A DNA stretch of 64,000 nucleotides from an uncultured Rhizobium sp. (GTDB lineage Bacteria; Pseudomonadota; Alphaproteobacteria; Rhizobiales; Rhizobiaceae). The position numbers and the translations under genes were made by a program. The stretch lies in contig CAMFHE010000013.1 of the NCBI GenBank assembly GCA_945952045.1, forward strand, positions 1 through 64,000, read 5' to 3'. Below, piece after piece: positions 26,407-35,322 of the stretch (within the stretch, counting starts at the first letter, position 1; each line of letters opens with the position of its first letter). Under the pieces are notes generated by a model. It was given only the letters and a program-made list of their open reading frames with translations, searched no databases and had not been told where the DNA came from.

Positions 26407-27507
26407 ATGTCTTTGACGACCCCCTATTACCTGATCGACAAGTCCAAGCTGCAGCGCAACATGGAAAAGATCGCGCTGTTGCGCGAGCTTTCCGGCGCCA
26501 AGGCCCTGCTGGCGCTGAAATGCTTCGCCACTTGGTCGGTCTTCGATTTCATGCGCGATTACATGGACGGCACCACCTCCTCCTCGCTCAACGAAGTCCG
26601 GCTCGGCCATGAGCGCTTCGGCAAGGAAACGCATGCCTATTCCGTGGCTTACGCCGATTACGAGATCGACGAGGTCGTTTCCCACGCTGACAAGATCATC
26701 TTCAACTCGATCAGCCAGCTGGAGCGCTTTTCCGACAAATCCGCCGGAATCGTCCGTGGCCTGCGCCTCAATCCGCAGATCAGCTCCTCCAGCTTCGATC
26801 TCGCCGATCCGGCCCGCCCCTTTTCGCGCCTTGGCGAATGGGATGTGAACAAGGTCGAGACCGTCATGGACCGCGTCTCCGGCTTCATGATCCACAACAA
26901 TTGCGAAAACAGCGATTTCGGCCTGTTCGACCGCATGCTGGCGACCATCGAGGAGCGCTTCGCGCCGCTTCTGAAGAAGGCGGAATGGGTCAGCCTCGGC
27001 GGCGGCATCCACTTCACCGGCGAAAACTATCCGCTGGAACAGTTCGCCGAGCGCCTGAAGCGCTTTGCCGGCGAATATGGCGTGCAGGTCTATCTGGAGC
27101 CGGGCGAAGCCTCGATCACCAAATCCACGACGCTGGAAGTGACCGTGCTCGACACGCTCTATAACGGCAAGAACCTCGCCGTGGTCGACAGCTCCATCGA
27201 AGCCCATATGCTCGACCTGCTGATCTACCGCGAGAACGCCAAGCTTTCGCCCAACACCGGCGACCATCGCTACATGGTCTGCGGCAAGTCCTGCCTCGCC
27301 GGCGATATTTTTGGGGAATTCAATTTCGAGCATGAGCTGAAGGTCGGCGACCGCATCTCCATCCAGGATGCCGCCGGCTACACCATGGTCAAGAAAAACT
27401 GGTTCAACGGCGTGAAAATGCCGGCCATCGCCATCCGCGAGCTGGATGGCAGCATTCGAACGGTCCGCGAGTTTGCCTATGCGGACTATGAACAGAGCCT
27501 TTCCTAA
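26407..27507 (+). CDS. nspC: Carboxynorspermidine/carboxyspermidine decarboxylase
   Basis: The 366-residue PLP enzyme decarboxylates carboxyspermidine (or carboxynorspermidine) to spermidine. It has the fold type III features: PLP lysine K38 in LALKCFATW, SLGGGIHFTG (196-205), EPGEA (231-235) and the active-site cysteine region CGKSCLAGD (292-300). The block LALKCFATWSVF and the start TPYYLIDKSKL distinguish it from ornithine and diaminopimelate decarboxylases. It is followed after 34 bases by its pathway partner, the carboxyspermidine dehydrogenase. Many rhizobia use this route instead of S-adenosylmethionine decarboxylase. Expression is probably controlled by the structured leader at 26095-26345. 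Confidence 0.9.
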   Translation: MSLTTPYYLIDKSKLQRNMEKIALLRELSGAKALLALKCFATWSVFDFMRDYMDGTTSSSLNEVRLGHERFGKETHAYSVAYADYEIDEVVSHADKIIFNSISQLERFSDKSAGIVRGLRLNPQISSSSFDLADPARPFSRLGEWDVNKVETVMDRVSGFMIHNNCENSDFGLFDRMLATIEERFAPLLKKAEWVSLGGGIHFTGENYPLEQFAERLKRFAGEYGVQVYLEPGEASITKSTTLEVTVLDTLYNGKNLAVVDSSIEAHMLDLLIYRENAKLSPNTGDHRYMVCGKSCLAGDIFGEFNFEHELKVGDRISIQDAAGYTMVKKNWFNGVKMPAIAIRELDGSIRTVREFAYADYEQSLS

Positions 27508-27541
27508 CTAACGCAGACGCATCAAGGAGATTGTCCTTACC

Positions 27542-28780
27542 ATGAAAAAGAACGTGCTCATCATCGGCGCCGGCGGCGTCGCCCAGGTCGTGGCGCATAA
27601 ATGCGCCCAGCACAATGACGTGCTCGGCGATATCCATATCGCCTCGCGCACGAAGGCCAAGTGCGACAAGATCATCGCTTCCGTCCATGAAAAGAAGGCG
27701 ATGAAGCAGGCTGGCGTTCTCGAAGGCCATGCCCTCGATGCGCTCGACATCGAAGCCACCAAGGCGCTGATCACCGCGACGAAGTCGCAGATCGTCATCA
27801 ATGTCGGCACCGCCTTCCTCAACATGTCGGTGCTGCGCGCCTGCATGGATACCGGCGTTGCCTATATCGACACCGCGATCCATGAAGAGCCGGGCAAGAT
27901 CTGCGAGACGCCGCCGTGGTACGGCAATTACGAATGGAAGCGCGCTGCCGAATGCGAAGAGAAGGGCATCACCGCCATTCTCGGCGCCGGCTTCGATCCG
28001 GGCGTCGTCAACGCCTATGCCAAGCTCGCCAAGGACGAATATCTCGACACGGTGACCGACGTCGATATCGTCGACATCAATGCCGGCAGCCATGGCAAAT
28101 ATTTCGCCACCAACTTCGACCCGGAAATCAATTTCCGCGAATTCACCGGCGTTGTCTATTCCTGGCAGAACGGCGCATGGCAGACCAACAAGATGTTCGA
28201 AATCGGCAAGGATTATGACCTGCCGGTCGTTGGCACGCGCCGCGCCTATCTCTGCGGCCATGACGAAGTGCATTCGCTGGCAAAGAACATGGACGGCGCC
28301 AATGTCCGCTTCTGGATGGGATTCGGCGATCACTACATCAACGTCTTCACCGTGCTGAAGAACCTCGGCCTGCTCTCCGAGCAGCCGGTCAAGACCGCCG
28401 AAGGCCTGGAAGTCGTGCCGCTCAAGGTCGTCAAGGCTGTACTGCCCGATCCGTCTTCGCTGGCTCCGAACTATGAAGGCAAGACCTGCATCGGCGACTA
28501 CGTCAAGGGTTTGAAAGACGGCAAGGAAAAGACCGTCTTCATCTACAACGTCGCCGACCACAAGGAAGCCTATGAGGAAGTCGGTTCGCAGGGCATTTCC
28601 TACACCGCCGGCGTTCCCCCGGTCGCCGCCGCCCTCCTCGTCGCCACCGGCGAATGGGATGTGAAGAAGATGGCGAACGTCGAAGAACTGCCGCCGAAGC
28701 CGTTTATCAACCTCCTGAACAAGATCGGCTTGCCGACCCGCATTCAGGACGAAGAAGGCGACCGCGCCGTCAGCTTCTGA
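27542..28780 (+). CDS. Carboxynorspermidine/carboxyspermidine dehydrogenase (Lys1-like)
   Basis: The 412-residue saccharopine dehydrogenase-fold enzyme condenses aspartate semialdehyde with putrescine (or diaminopropane) and reduces the imine with NADPH to carboxyspermidine. The Rossmann motif is GAGGVAQVVAHKCAQH (8-23). Further family blocks are DTAIHEEPGKICETPPWYGNYEW and LGAGFDPGVVNAYAKLA. Pairing with the decarboxylase at 26407 fixes the function. It should not be confused with the lysine 6-dehydrogenase at 677, which has the same fold. An AAGGAGA ribosome binding site precedes it and a good terminator follows, so the two-gene operon ends here. Confidence 0.92.
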   Translation: MKKNVLIIGAGGVAQVVAHKCAQHNDVLGDIHIASRTKAKCDKIIASVHEKKAMKQAGVLEGHALDALDIEATKALITATKSQIVINVGTAFLNMSVLRACMDTGVAYIDTAIHEEPGKICETPPWYGNYEWKRAAECEEKGITAILGAGFDPGVVNAYAKLAKDEYLDTVTDVDIVDINAGSHGKYFATNFDPEINFREFTGVVYSWQNGAWQTNKMFEIGKDYDLPVVGTRRAYLCGHDEVHSLAKNMDGANVRFWMGFGDHYINVFTVLKNLGLLSEQPVKTAEGLEVVPLKVVKAVLPDPSSLAPNYEGKTCIGDYVKGLKDGKEKTVFIYNVADHKEAYEEVGSQGISYTAGVPPVAAALLVATGEWDVKKMANVEELPPKPFINLLNKIGLPTRIQDEEGDRAVSF

Positions 28781-28803
28781 TAGAGGCTTCGCAGGAAATA
28801 ACG

Positions 28804-28836
28804 AGGCCGCGCCGGGAAACCGGGGCGGCCTTTTTT
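28804..28836 (+). terminator. Rho-independent terminator after the polyamine operon
   Basis: A seven-pair outer stem (28804-28810 with 28825-28831) and a four-pair inner stem around a GAAA tetraloop, with one mismatch between, is followed by six Ts. It overlaps the stop region of the convergent flavoprotein gene. Confidence 0.88.
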
Positions 28837-30046
28837 ATGTCCGGTCCTGGAACTGCTGCAACATCCCACGCGCCGCGGCGCGGCCGGTTGCCATGCAGGC
28901 GGTGAGCAGATAGCCGCCGGTCGGCGCTTCCCAATCCAGCATTTCGCCGGCAGCGAAGACGCCCGGCAATCGGTGCAACGAAAAATCCGCGCCGATCTCT
29001 TCCCAGGCAATGCCGCCGGCTGAGGAAATGGCTTCGGCAATCGGGCGCGGACGTTGCAGCGTCAGCGGCAAGGCCTTGATGGCTTTTGCCAATTCCTCTG
29101 CGGAAAGACGCGCGGCATCGGGCAGGATTTCGCGTAGCAATGCGCCTTTCACACCATCGAGGCCGACCGCTTTTCGCAACCGCGTCGAAAAGCTCGCCTT
29201 AGCATTCTGGCGGGCGAGATCGCGCGCCAGCCGTTCCTCGTTGCGGCCGGGGGCCAGATCGACGGTGAGGATCGCCTTGCTCTCCGCTTCGATGGCGTCG
29301 CGCAGCGCGGCCGAATGGGCATAGACGAGGCTGCCCTCGATTCCATGTCGGGAAATGACGAATTCGCCGGGGAACCGCCCGGCGGCCGAAGTCAGTGCCA
29401 CGGATTTGAGCGGCGCCCCGGCAAAGCGCGCGCGAAACGTCTCGCTCCAATCGCAATCGAAACCGCAATTGGCCGGGCGCAGCGGATGGACGGCAATGCC
29501 CTTCTCATGCAGCAGTTCGACCCAGTTGCCATCCGAACCCAAACGTGGCCAGCTTGCACCGCCGAGCCCGAGCAGCACGGCATCGGCCTCGACCGTCAAA
29601 GGCCCGTCCGGGGTTTCGAAATTCAACGCATTGCTGGAAAAGCCGGTCCAGCGATGGCGCATGCGGAAGCTAACGCCCTGCGCCGTCAGGCGCGCGACCC
29701 AGGCGCGCAGCAGCGGCGAGGCTTTCATGACCATGGGGAAGACGCGACCGGAGGAGCCGATAAAGGTTTCGGTGCCGAGGCCAGCCGCCCACCGCCGGAT
29801 ATCATCCGGCGTGAAGGCATCGAGCGCAGCGGAAAGCCGCTCGTTCGCCGTACCGAAGCGGGTGCGGAACTGCTCGTAAGGTTCGGCATGGGTGATGTTG
29901 AGGCCGGATTTGCCGGCCAGCAGGAATTTTCGCCCGACGGTCGGCATCGCCTCAAAGACGGTGACCGCATGGCCGCTAGCGGAAAGAAGTTCGGCGGCGG
30001 AAAGGCCGGCCGGCCCGCCGCCGACGATGGCGATAGTCTTGCTCAT
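28835..30046 (-). CDS. FAD/NAD(P)-dependent flavoprotein, HI0933/BaiN-like (TIGR03862 type)
   Basis: This 403-residue flavoprotein begins with an FAD-binding GGGPAGLSAAELLSASGH motif (8-25) and carries the family blocks GRKFLLAGKSGLNITH, FIGSSGRVFP, LGLGGASWPRLGSDG and the C-terminal GGIAWEEI and GVFAAGEMLDWEAPTGGYLL. The family is widespread and its bacterial members are annotated mostly as putative oxidoreductases; one branch reduces bile acid intermediates. I chose the ATG at 30046 because it starts directly before the FAD motif; an earlier in-frame start (30106) would add 20 residues without support. No neighbour suggests a substrate. Confidence 0.85.
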   Translation of the reverse strand: MSKTIAIVGGGPAGLSAAELLSASGHAVTVFEAMPTVGRKFLLAGKSGLNITHAEPYEQFRTRFGTANERLSAALDAFTPDDIRRWAAGLGTETFIGSSGRVFPMVMKASPLLRAWVARLTAQGVSFRMRHRWTGFSSNALNFETPDGPLTVEADAVLLGLGGASWPRLGSDGNWVELLHEKGIAVHPLRPANCGFDCDWSETFRARFAGAPLKSVALTSAAGRFPGEFVISRHGIEGSLVYAHSAALRDAIEAESKAILTVDLAPGRNEERLARDLARQNAKASFSTRLRKAVGLDGVKGALLREILPDAARLSAEELAKAIKALPLTLQRPRPIAEAISSAGGIAWEEIGADFSLHRLPGVFAAGEMLDWEAPTGGYLLTACMATGRAAARGMLQQFQDRT

Positions 30047-30150
30047 GCTTATCCATGTCGCTTGAATTGTCGCGCCATCAATGGCGCGGACAGGCGCGCC
30101 GCACAAGCATGAAACGCGGAAAGCGTGGCTTCACGCTCCCCGCATTGTCT

Positions 30151-30345
30151 TCAGTGAACGCTCGGCAGCTTGACGAAGGCGGCGAAATCTTCCGCCACCA
30201 GCTCGCTGATCGCAATCAGAACCTCTTCGCGGGAGAAGCCGGACGACAATGTTCGATCGATCAGATCCTGGAGATCCATCTCCACGACATCACGGCAATC
30301 TTCCAGCCGTTCCTCTGAGACGGTGATGCTTTCCAGCTCTTCCAT
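30151..30345 (-). CDS. Small acidic hypothetical protein
   Basis: A 64-residue acidic, probably helical protein (MEELESITVSEERLEDC at the start, then IDRTLSSGFSREEVLIAISELVAEDFA). The ATG at 30345 is preceded by GGGAG at eight bases. An extension to 30384 is open but lacks such support. I do not recognise a domain. It lies between the flavoprotein and rpsU genes on the same strand. Confidence 0.65.
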   Translation of the reverse strand: MEELESITVSEERLEDCRDVVEMDLQDLIDRTLSSGFSREEVLIAISELVAEDFAAFVKLPSVH

Positions 30346-30411
30346 GGCTTTACTCCCTTCGACGAAGTCAAAACCTCTGAACATTTCCGCACGGAAATGC
30401 TCAATAAGTCG

Positions 30412-30645
30412 TTAGCGGGCGGTTTTTCCGCGCGCGCCGGCAACCAGGCCTTCTCTCTGCAGTTTCTTGCGGGCGGCCTTGCGCTGGCGGGCAACCGCCT
30501 GGGCCTTTTCGCGCACGCGACGTTCGGACGGCTTTTCATAGGAGCGACGTTCGCGCATTTCGCGAAACAGTCCCTCGCGCTGCATCTTCTTCTTCAGAAC
30601 ACGAAGGGCCTGATCGACATTGTTATCTCTTACGAGTACTTGCAT
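30412..30645 (-). CDS. rpsU: 30S ribosomal protein bS21
   Basis: The 77-residue very basic protein starts [41 protein letters not shown], the standard bS21 pattern. It binds the 30S subunit near the 3' end of 16S rRNA and helps initiation. AAGGAGA precedes the ATG. Rhizobia often have more than one rpsU copy, so this may not be the only one. Confidence 0.95.
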   Translation of the reverse strand: MQVLVRDNNVDQALRVLKKKMQREGLFREMRERRSYEKPSERRVREKAQAVARQRKAARKKLQREGLVAGARGKTAR

Positions 30646-31193
30646 TCGATTCTCCTTGATGTTTGGCGCCGCCGCTCAACCGAGCAGCGCCGCAACTTCC
30701 TGCTGAAGCTCACGACGGGACAGCAGGCACGGATATGGCCGCCAGATCGGCTGGGGCCGGCAGTATCCGCCTTCGCTGACGCGCGGCGGTTGGGTCGCTA
30801 TCGCGACATGGGGTATTACGGTCTTCAAGAAATGTCCTTCTCGGCGCCTTCGGGCACCGTGAGGACGCGGGAAGTGAATCGGAAACGTGTTTCGATGAAC
30901 GAACGCCAAGCCGCAGAAGCCATCGCTCTGCTGCAAACCTGCCCGCGTCCGGTTTGAATTCAGGGGTATGCCCAAAAGATAGGGCCGGCGGACCCTCATT
31001 GCAAGGTCGCCACGAAGAGGACCTTGTATGGCATCTTTTGCCGTCATGCAACCCCCTGCCTGAAACACATCATGTCACCAGAGATCGCAACACCGCGATC
31101 GGCGACATCCAGGGGATAACCGTTCGCACCCGATTACGTTCCGCCTCGTCCCAGTCTGGCAAAAATCGACCAGGCGCAGGCGCTTAGCAGGTG
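30646..31193. other. 548-base gap downstream of repB without a convincing gene
   Basis: Open frames on both strands here lack codon patterns or ribosome binding sites typical of the neighbours. In repABC replicons this position holds a small antisense RNA gene and then repC. I looked for the usual RepC N-terminal motif and saw none. The region should contain the rpsU promoter at its left side. Confidence 0.6.
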
Positions 31194-32201
31194 CTAATTC
31201 TTAGGCTTCGTTGACAGATAGTCCGCATGCAGGCTTGCCATGCGTTCCTCAAGGAAGCGCGCGAAGCCCGGATCGGAAAGCGTGAAGCGCACCGCCTTGC
31301 GTCGCCGCTCGACGGTTCCCAATGGCCGGTCGTCGCTGCCGACAACCACATCGCCTTGTGACGCAGCATCGGCCTTCGCCGTGGCAAGCCGCAACACCTC
31401 GGCAAAGCGCTCGTCGCTGCCCATGGCGCGAAAAGCCGCGCTCACCAAACTGTTGCGAACGCGATCCAGCGCCGATGCATCGGTCTTGAAGAGATTATAA
31501 AGCGCAAGCCATTTCGTCCGCCCTGTCCTCGGCGCGGGGCCGATCGCGAAGATCACGTCCTCGGGGATTGCCTCCAGCGTCGTACGAAAACGGCTGACGT
31601 CCGGCGCATGCATCGACAGCGCCTCCATGACCATCGCCGTCGGATCCTTGCCGCTCTCGCGGGCAAAAGTTTCGAGGCGGCGGGCAAACAGGGCTTTTTC
31701 GATCCAGGAGAGATCCTGCCGCGCCGAATTCTCGATGCCCTGCGCGATCAGCAATTCCTCGTCGCTCAGATCACGAACGATGGCGCGCACCTTCTGTCCC
31801 TGGCCGAGCCCGGCAATCGCCCGCACCCGGCGGTGGCCATAGATCGTCTGGTAGCGATTGGCGCGTTCGGGATGCGGCCGCACCAGCACCGGCACTTCCT
31901 GACCGTTGCGCACAATGGAGGCGGCAAGCTGTTCGATGGCGGCGCTATCTTCCGCCCCGCCGAGCCGGTCCGGATAAGGCGACGGATCGATGACAACGGG
32001 GTCGATTTCGACCACGCGCCCATCCTTGGTGATATGCGCCAGCGTGTTGCGCAGCGCGCCAACCGCACCGGCGCTGACGCGCGGATGCAATTGCTCGTCA
32101 CGCGCTGGCGCCGGGCCGTCCTTGGCGTCTTTTGGCGGCGTCGCCTGCCCCGTCATAAGGGCGCTCAGCATGGTGTTGCGGCTGGACGGTTTGCGGCTCA
32201 T
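31194..32201 (-). CDS. repB: RepB-type ParB partition protein
   Basis: This 335-residue DNA-binding partition protein has the RepB pattern MSRKPSSRNTMLSALM at the start, the ParB nuclease-like core RYQTIYGHRRVRAIAGLGQ, the adjacent EELLIAQGIENSARQDLSWIEKALFARRLE block and a helix-turn-helix region near 175-200. In repABC systems RepB binds parS and works with RepA in segregation. It overlaps repA by four bases (ATGA). No repC follows. It may be a partition system captured by the chromosome, or part of a chromid. Confidence 0.92.
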   Translation of the reverse strand: MSRKPSSRNTMLSALMTGQATPPKDAKDGPAPARDEQLHPRVSAGAVGALRNTLAHITKDGRVVEIDPVVIDPSPYPDRLGGAEDSAAIEQLAASIVRNGQEVPVLVRPHPERANRYQTIYGHRRVRAIAGLGQGQKVRAIVRDLSDEELLIAQGIENSARQDLSWIEKALFARRLETFARESGKDPTAMVMEALSMHAPDVSRFRTTLEAIPEDVIFAIGPAPRTGRTKWLALYNLFKTDASALDRVRNSLVSAAFRAMGSDERFAEVLRLATAKADAASQGDVVVGSDDRPLGTVERRRKAVRFTLSDPGFARFLEERMASLHADYLSTKPKN

Positions 32202-33409
32202 TTGCGCCCCCAGGATTGCTTCATCAGGTCGAAGACCTCGTCATTGGCGGCGCTGATCGATTCCAGCGCCCGGTTCAACGTCTCGCGGCCGATGGCGGTG
32301 CGGTCAATTTCGTAGAGGCTCTTGCGCTCGATGCTGGCATTGGCAATCGCCGTCGTCTCGACGACCGGATGCTTCAGCACGGCCTCGGCAAACAGGCTGC
32401 GCAGCAGCGCCACGACATGCAATTGCGGATGGTCGTTGGGATCGTGGCGGGTCAGCACGAATTTCAGGAAATCATGTTCCAGCCGGCCGCCGGCCTCGCG
32501 GATCGCCGCCATCAATTCGCCGGCCATCAACAGGAACTGGCTCATCGAGGCGACGTCCAGCATGGCCGGATGCACGGTCACCAGCACGCCTGTCGCCGCC
32601 ACCAGCGCCCCCAGCGTCAGGAAGCCGAGCTGCGGCGGGCAATCGACAACCACGACATCGTAATCGCCCTCGATTTCCGAAAGAGCATCGGCCAGCCGTT
32701 TGAAGAAGAATTCGGCGCCCGCCTCGCGCGCCGCCAAGGCGCGGGGCGTATCGTGCTCGTATTCGGCCAGTTCCAGATTGGCCGGCACGAGGTCGATGCC
32801 CTCGAAATAGGTTTTTCGCACGATGTCGGCCATCGGACGGCGGGACTCGTCGTAACGCAGCGCCGCATAGAGCGTCTCGTTTTCGCCGACGTCGAATTCC
32901 GGTTGCAAGCCGAACATCGAGGTCAGCGAGGCCTGCGGATCAAGATCGACCGCCAGCACCCGCAAGCCCTGTAAGGCGAGGAAATGCGTCAGATGCACCG
33001 CCGTCGTCGTCTTGCCGGAGCCACCCTTGAAATTGGCGATGGAGATGACCTGCAACTTGTCGCCCGGACGGCGGCGCGGAAAAATATCCAGCGCATCGGC
33101 CGGATTGCTGCGCCTTGCGGAAAACTGCGCCCGCAGCGCATTGATCTGGGCGAGCGTGAAGGCACGGCGGCCGTTTGCCAGCCGCATCGGTTCCGGCCCC
33201 TCGCCGGCAAGATCGATGGTGCGGATGGAGGATTCGGAGAGACCGAGCATCCGCGCCACTTCAAGCGTCGTGAAGGTGCGCAGCGATTTGCGCGCTTCCG
33301 GCGGATAGAGCGCATGGCGCAGCGACGTCAGCTTTTCCGAAAGCAGCTCCGCATAGCGGATGATCTTTTCCGGCGTTTCTTCCGATCCGGCGACGACACT
33401 TTTATCCAT
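32198..33409 (-). CDS. repA: RepA-type ParA partition ATPase
   Basis: The 403-residue protein has a helical DNA-binding N-terminus (LEVARMLGLSESSIRTIDL, 49-67) and the deviant Walker A motif FKGGSGKTT (127-135), with VDLDPQASLTSMFG after it. RepA separates plasmid copies and represses its own operon. The ATG at 33409 is preferred: an extension to 33451 would run into the palindromes upstream. The divergent sugar-phosphate operon starts 198 bases away, and the gap contains inverted repeats suitable for autoregulation or partition. Confidence 0.92.
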   Translation of the reverse strand: MDKSVVAGSEETPEKIIRYAELLSEKLTSLRHALYPPEARKSLRTFTTLEVARMLGLSESSIRTIDLAGEGPEPMRLANGRRAFTLAQINALRAQFSARRSNPADALDIFPRRRPGDKLQVISIANFKGGSGKTTTAVHLTHFLALQGLRVLAVDLDPQASLTSMFGLQPEFDVGENETLYAALRYDESRRPMADIVRKTYFEGIDLVPANLELAEYEHDTPRALAAREAGAEFFFKRLADALSEIEGDYDVVVVDCPPQLGFLTLGALVAATGVLVTVHPAMLDVASMSQFLLMAGELMAAIREAGGRLEHDFLKFVLTRHDPNDHPQLHVVALLRSLFAEAVLKHPVVETTAIANASIERKSLYEIDRTAIGRETLNRALESISAANDEVFDLMKQSWGRK

Positions 33410-33430
33410 GAGATCCGCTCTATTTTCGCA

Positions 33431-33471
33431 ATTGACGGTTTTGAGGCGCAATCGCGATTATTTCCGTCAAT
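33431..33471. promoter_or_regulatory. Inverted repeats upstream of repA, candidate operator
   Basis: The arms ATTGACGG (33431-33438) and CCGTCAAT (33464-33471) are perfectly inverted, and a perfect 10-base palindrome AATCGCGATT (33450-33459) lies inside. They sit just upstream of the repA start, a typical place for RepA autorepression. Confidence 0.5.
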
Positions 33472-33540
33472 CCCTGTATGTCTCATCGCAAGGCGATTTG
33501 TCCATCCATCCGCAGAGAATTTTGCAGGCGCCGTCAAAAA

Positions 33541-33555
33541 GTTGCGAGCTGCAAC
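33541..33555. promoter_or_regulatory. parS-like short palindrome
   Basis: GTTGC and GCAAC flank GAGCT, giving a 15-base inverted repeat. repABC parS sites follow GTTNNNNGCNNNNAAC (16 bases), so this is one base short of the consensus. It is a candidate only. Confidence 0.35.
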
Positions 33556-33606
33556 GAAAGACCTGATAAACAGCACCGGCAAAATTCCTCCCAAGGATGA
33601 GAAGAC

Positions 33607-34257
33607 ATGGACGACGAAACACGCCTTCGCATGGCGATTATCGAAAAGGCTCGCTGGATGAATTCCTCCGGGCTCAATCAGGGCACATCCGGAAATATCA
33701 GCGTACGCCATGGCGACCAGATGCTGATCACGCCATCCGGCATCGCCTATGACACGCTGACCCCCGACATGATCGCCTCGATGCCGATCGATGGCGAATA
33801 TGGCGCGTGGGACGGACCGAAGAAGCCGTCGGTCGAATGGCGTTTCCATCTCGATATTCTCAAGGCGCGCCCGGACGTCAAGGCGACGGTGCATACCCAC
33901 TCCATGTATGCGACCATCCTCGCCATCGCCCGCAAGCCGATTCCGCCTTGCCATTACATGATCGCCGCCTTCGGCGGTTCCGATGTGCGGGTCTGCGATT
34001 ATGCCAAATACGGCACCAAGGAGCTTTCCAACCATGTCCTGGCCGCAATGGAAGGCCGTAGCGCCTGCCTTATGGCCAATCACGGCATGCTGGCGACCGG
34101 TTCCAGCCTCGACAAGGCGATGTGGGCCGCCGTCGAACTGGAAACCATCTCCAAGCAATATTACCATAGCTTGCTGATTGGCGGCCCGGTTCTCCTCTCC
34201 GAGGAAGAGATCGACCGGGTGGTGCGGGAATTCCATGGCTATGGCCTGAAAACATAA
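33607..34257 (+). CDS. Class II aldolase (AraD/FucA family)
   Basis: The 216-residue zinc-dependent aldolase or epimerase has catalytic E77 (SVEWRFH), zinc ligands H96 and H98 (HTH) and H159 (ANHGM). Family members cleave or epimerise phosphorylated ketoses such as L-fuculose-1-phosphate, L-ribulose-5-phosphate or 4-phospho-erythronate derivatives (OtnC). It starts a tight operon with a second aldolase (34270), a FGGY kinase and a HAD protein. A product of that kinase is thus the likely substrate, giving a C3 or C2 aldehyde and dihydroxyacetone phosphate. The ATG lies behind GGATGAGAAG. Confidence 0.85.
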   Translation: MDDETRLRMAIIEKARWMNSSGLNQGTSGNISVRHGDQMLITPSGIAYDTLTPDMIASMPIDGEYGAWDGPKKPSVEWRFHLDILKARPDVKATVHTHSMYATILAIARKPIPPCHYMIAAFGGSDVRVCDYAKYGTKELSNHVLAAMEGRSACLMANHGMLATGSSLDKAMWAAVELETISKQYYHSLLIGGPVLLSEEEIDRVVREFHGYGLKT

Positions 34258-34269
34258 GCGGAGGAAAAA

Positions 34270-35322
34270 ATGGGATCGACGGAATTCGAGGCGTTGCTGG
34301 ATCTGTCCGCCGAGATCGGCGCCGATCCCAAGCTGGTTCAGGCCGCCGGCGGCAATACCTCGCTGAAGGAAAGCGGCATCCTCTGGATCAAGGCCTCCGG
34401 CCTGTGGCTGGCGCAGGCCCGCCAGCGTGAGGTCATGGTGCCGGTGGCGCTCGAACCCCTGCTCGAAGCCTTGGCGCGTGGCAATCCGGCGGCTGAAAAG
34501 GCGCAGGATTTCGTTATCGCCGAGCGCAATCCTTCAGGCCTTCGTCCTTCCATCGAAACCACGGTCCATGCGCTGATGCCGCAAAAGGTCGTGGTTCACG
34601 TCCACTGCGTCGAGACCATTGCCACGGCGGCGCTGGAGGATGCGGAACGGGTCACCGCCGAGCGCCTTCATGGCATTCCCCATGCCTACGTACCCTATAT
34701 TCGCCCCGGCCTGCCGCTGGCCCGGGCGATTGCCGCACGTCTGGAAGACGATACCTGTGTGCTCGTTCTCGGAAACCATGGTTTGGTGGTCGCAGCCGAA
34801 ACGGTCGAAGCGGCGCATGCCTTGCTCACAAAGGCCTGCGCGCGGCTGGCCTGGCCGGTTCGCCCTGCTCCCTCAGCCGACAAGCCGGCGCTGATGCGGC
34901 GCGCTGCCGGCAGCAATTACATGCTCCCTGATGACGACGACCTGCACGCCTCCGCCACCGACCTCGACAATTGCCGCATCGCCGCAGGCGGCAGCCTATA
35001 TCCCGACCATGTGATTTTCCTCGGTCAGGGCGTCGTCGTGGCAGAGCCGGACGAGACGGCGCATGCCATCGAAGCTGGTTTTGCCGTCAACGATCTGCCG
35101 CCACCGCCGGTTATCCTGTTTCCCGGTCAGGGCATTCTGGTGCGCAAGGATATCAGTGCCGGCGCGCTGGCGCTGGCGCGCTGCCTTGCCGATGTCACCG
35201 CACGCATTCCGGCAGATGCGCCATTGCGTTATCTCACCGATGCCGAAAATGCCGAACTGCTAGGCTGGGACGCGGAAAAATATCGACAGGCGCTGAACCG
35301 CAGCGAAAGGGCCGCCTCATGA
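34270..35322 (+). CDS. Long class II aldolase-like protein (RhaD-type)
   Basis: The 350-residue protein has class II aldolase features throughout its first half: GGNTS (28-32), E96, H110 and H112 (VHVHC) and H170 (GNHGL). It is about 130 residues longer than FucA/AraD enzymes. Its length resembles the aldolase part of the RhaD aldolase-dehydrogenase fusions, though no dehydrogenase domain is present. It is clearly distinct from the short aldolase at 33607, so the operon encodes two different members. It overlaps the kinase gene by four bases. The two may act in series, or one may be an epimerase or decarboxylase. Confidence 0.78.
   Translation: MGSTEFEALLDLSAEIGADPKLVQAAGGNTSLKESGILWIKASGLWLAQARQREVMVPVALEPLLEALARGNPAAEKAQDFVIAERNPSGLRPSIETTVHALMPQKVVVHVHCVETIATAALEDAERVTAERLHGIPHAYVPYIRPGLPLARAIAARLEDDTCVLVLGNHGLVVAAETVEAAHALLTKACARLAWPVRPAPSADKPALMRRAAGSNYMLPDDDDLHASATDLDNCRIAAGGSLYPDHVIFLGQGVVVAEPDETAHAIEAGFAVNDLPPPPVILFPGQGILVRKDISAGALALARCLADVTARIPADAPLRYLTDAENAELLGWDAEKYRQALNRSERAAS

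Noticed and set aside
27542-28780. Lysine-forming saccharopine dehydrogenase
   Set aside because: Coupling to nspC and the family blocks point to the carboxyspermidine dehydrogenase; bacteria of this group make lysine by the diaminopimelate route (dapB is present).
30676-31068. Possible gene or repC remnant downstream of repB
   Set aside because: The frame has no RepC-like start or helix-turn-helix, no clear ribosome binding site, and overlaps other equally poor frames.
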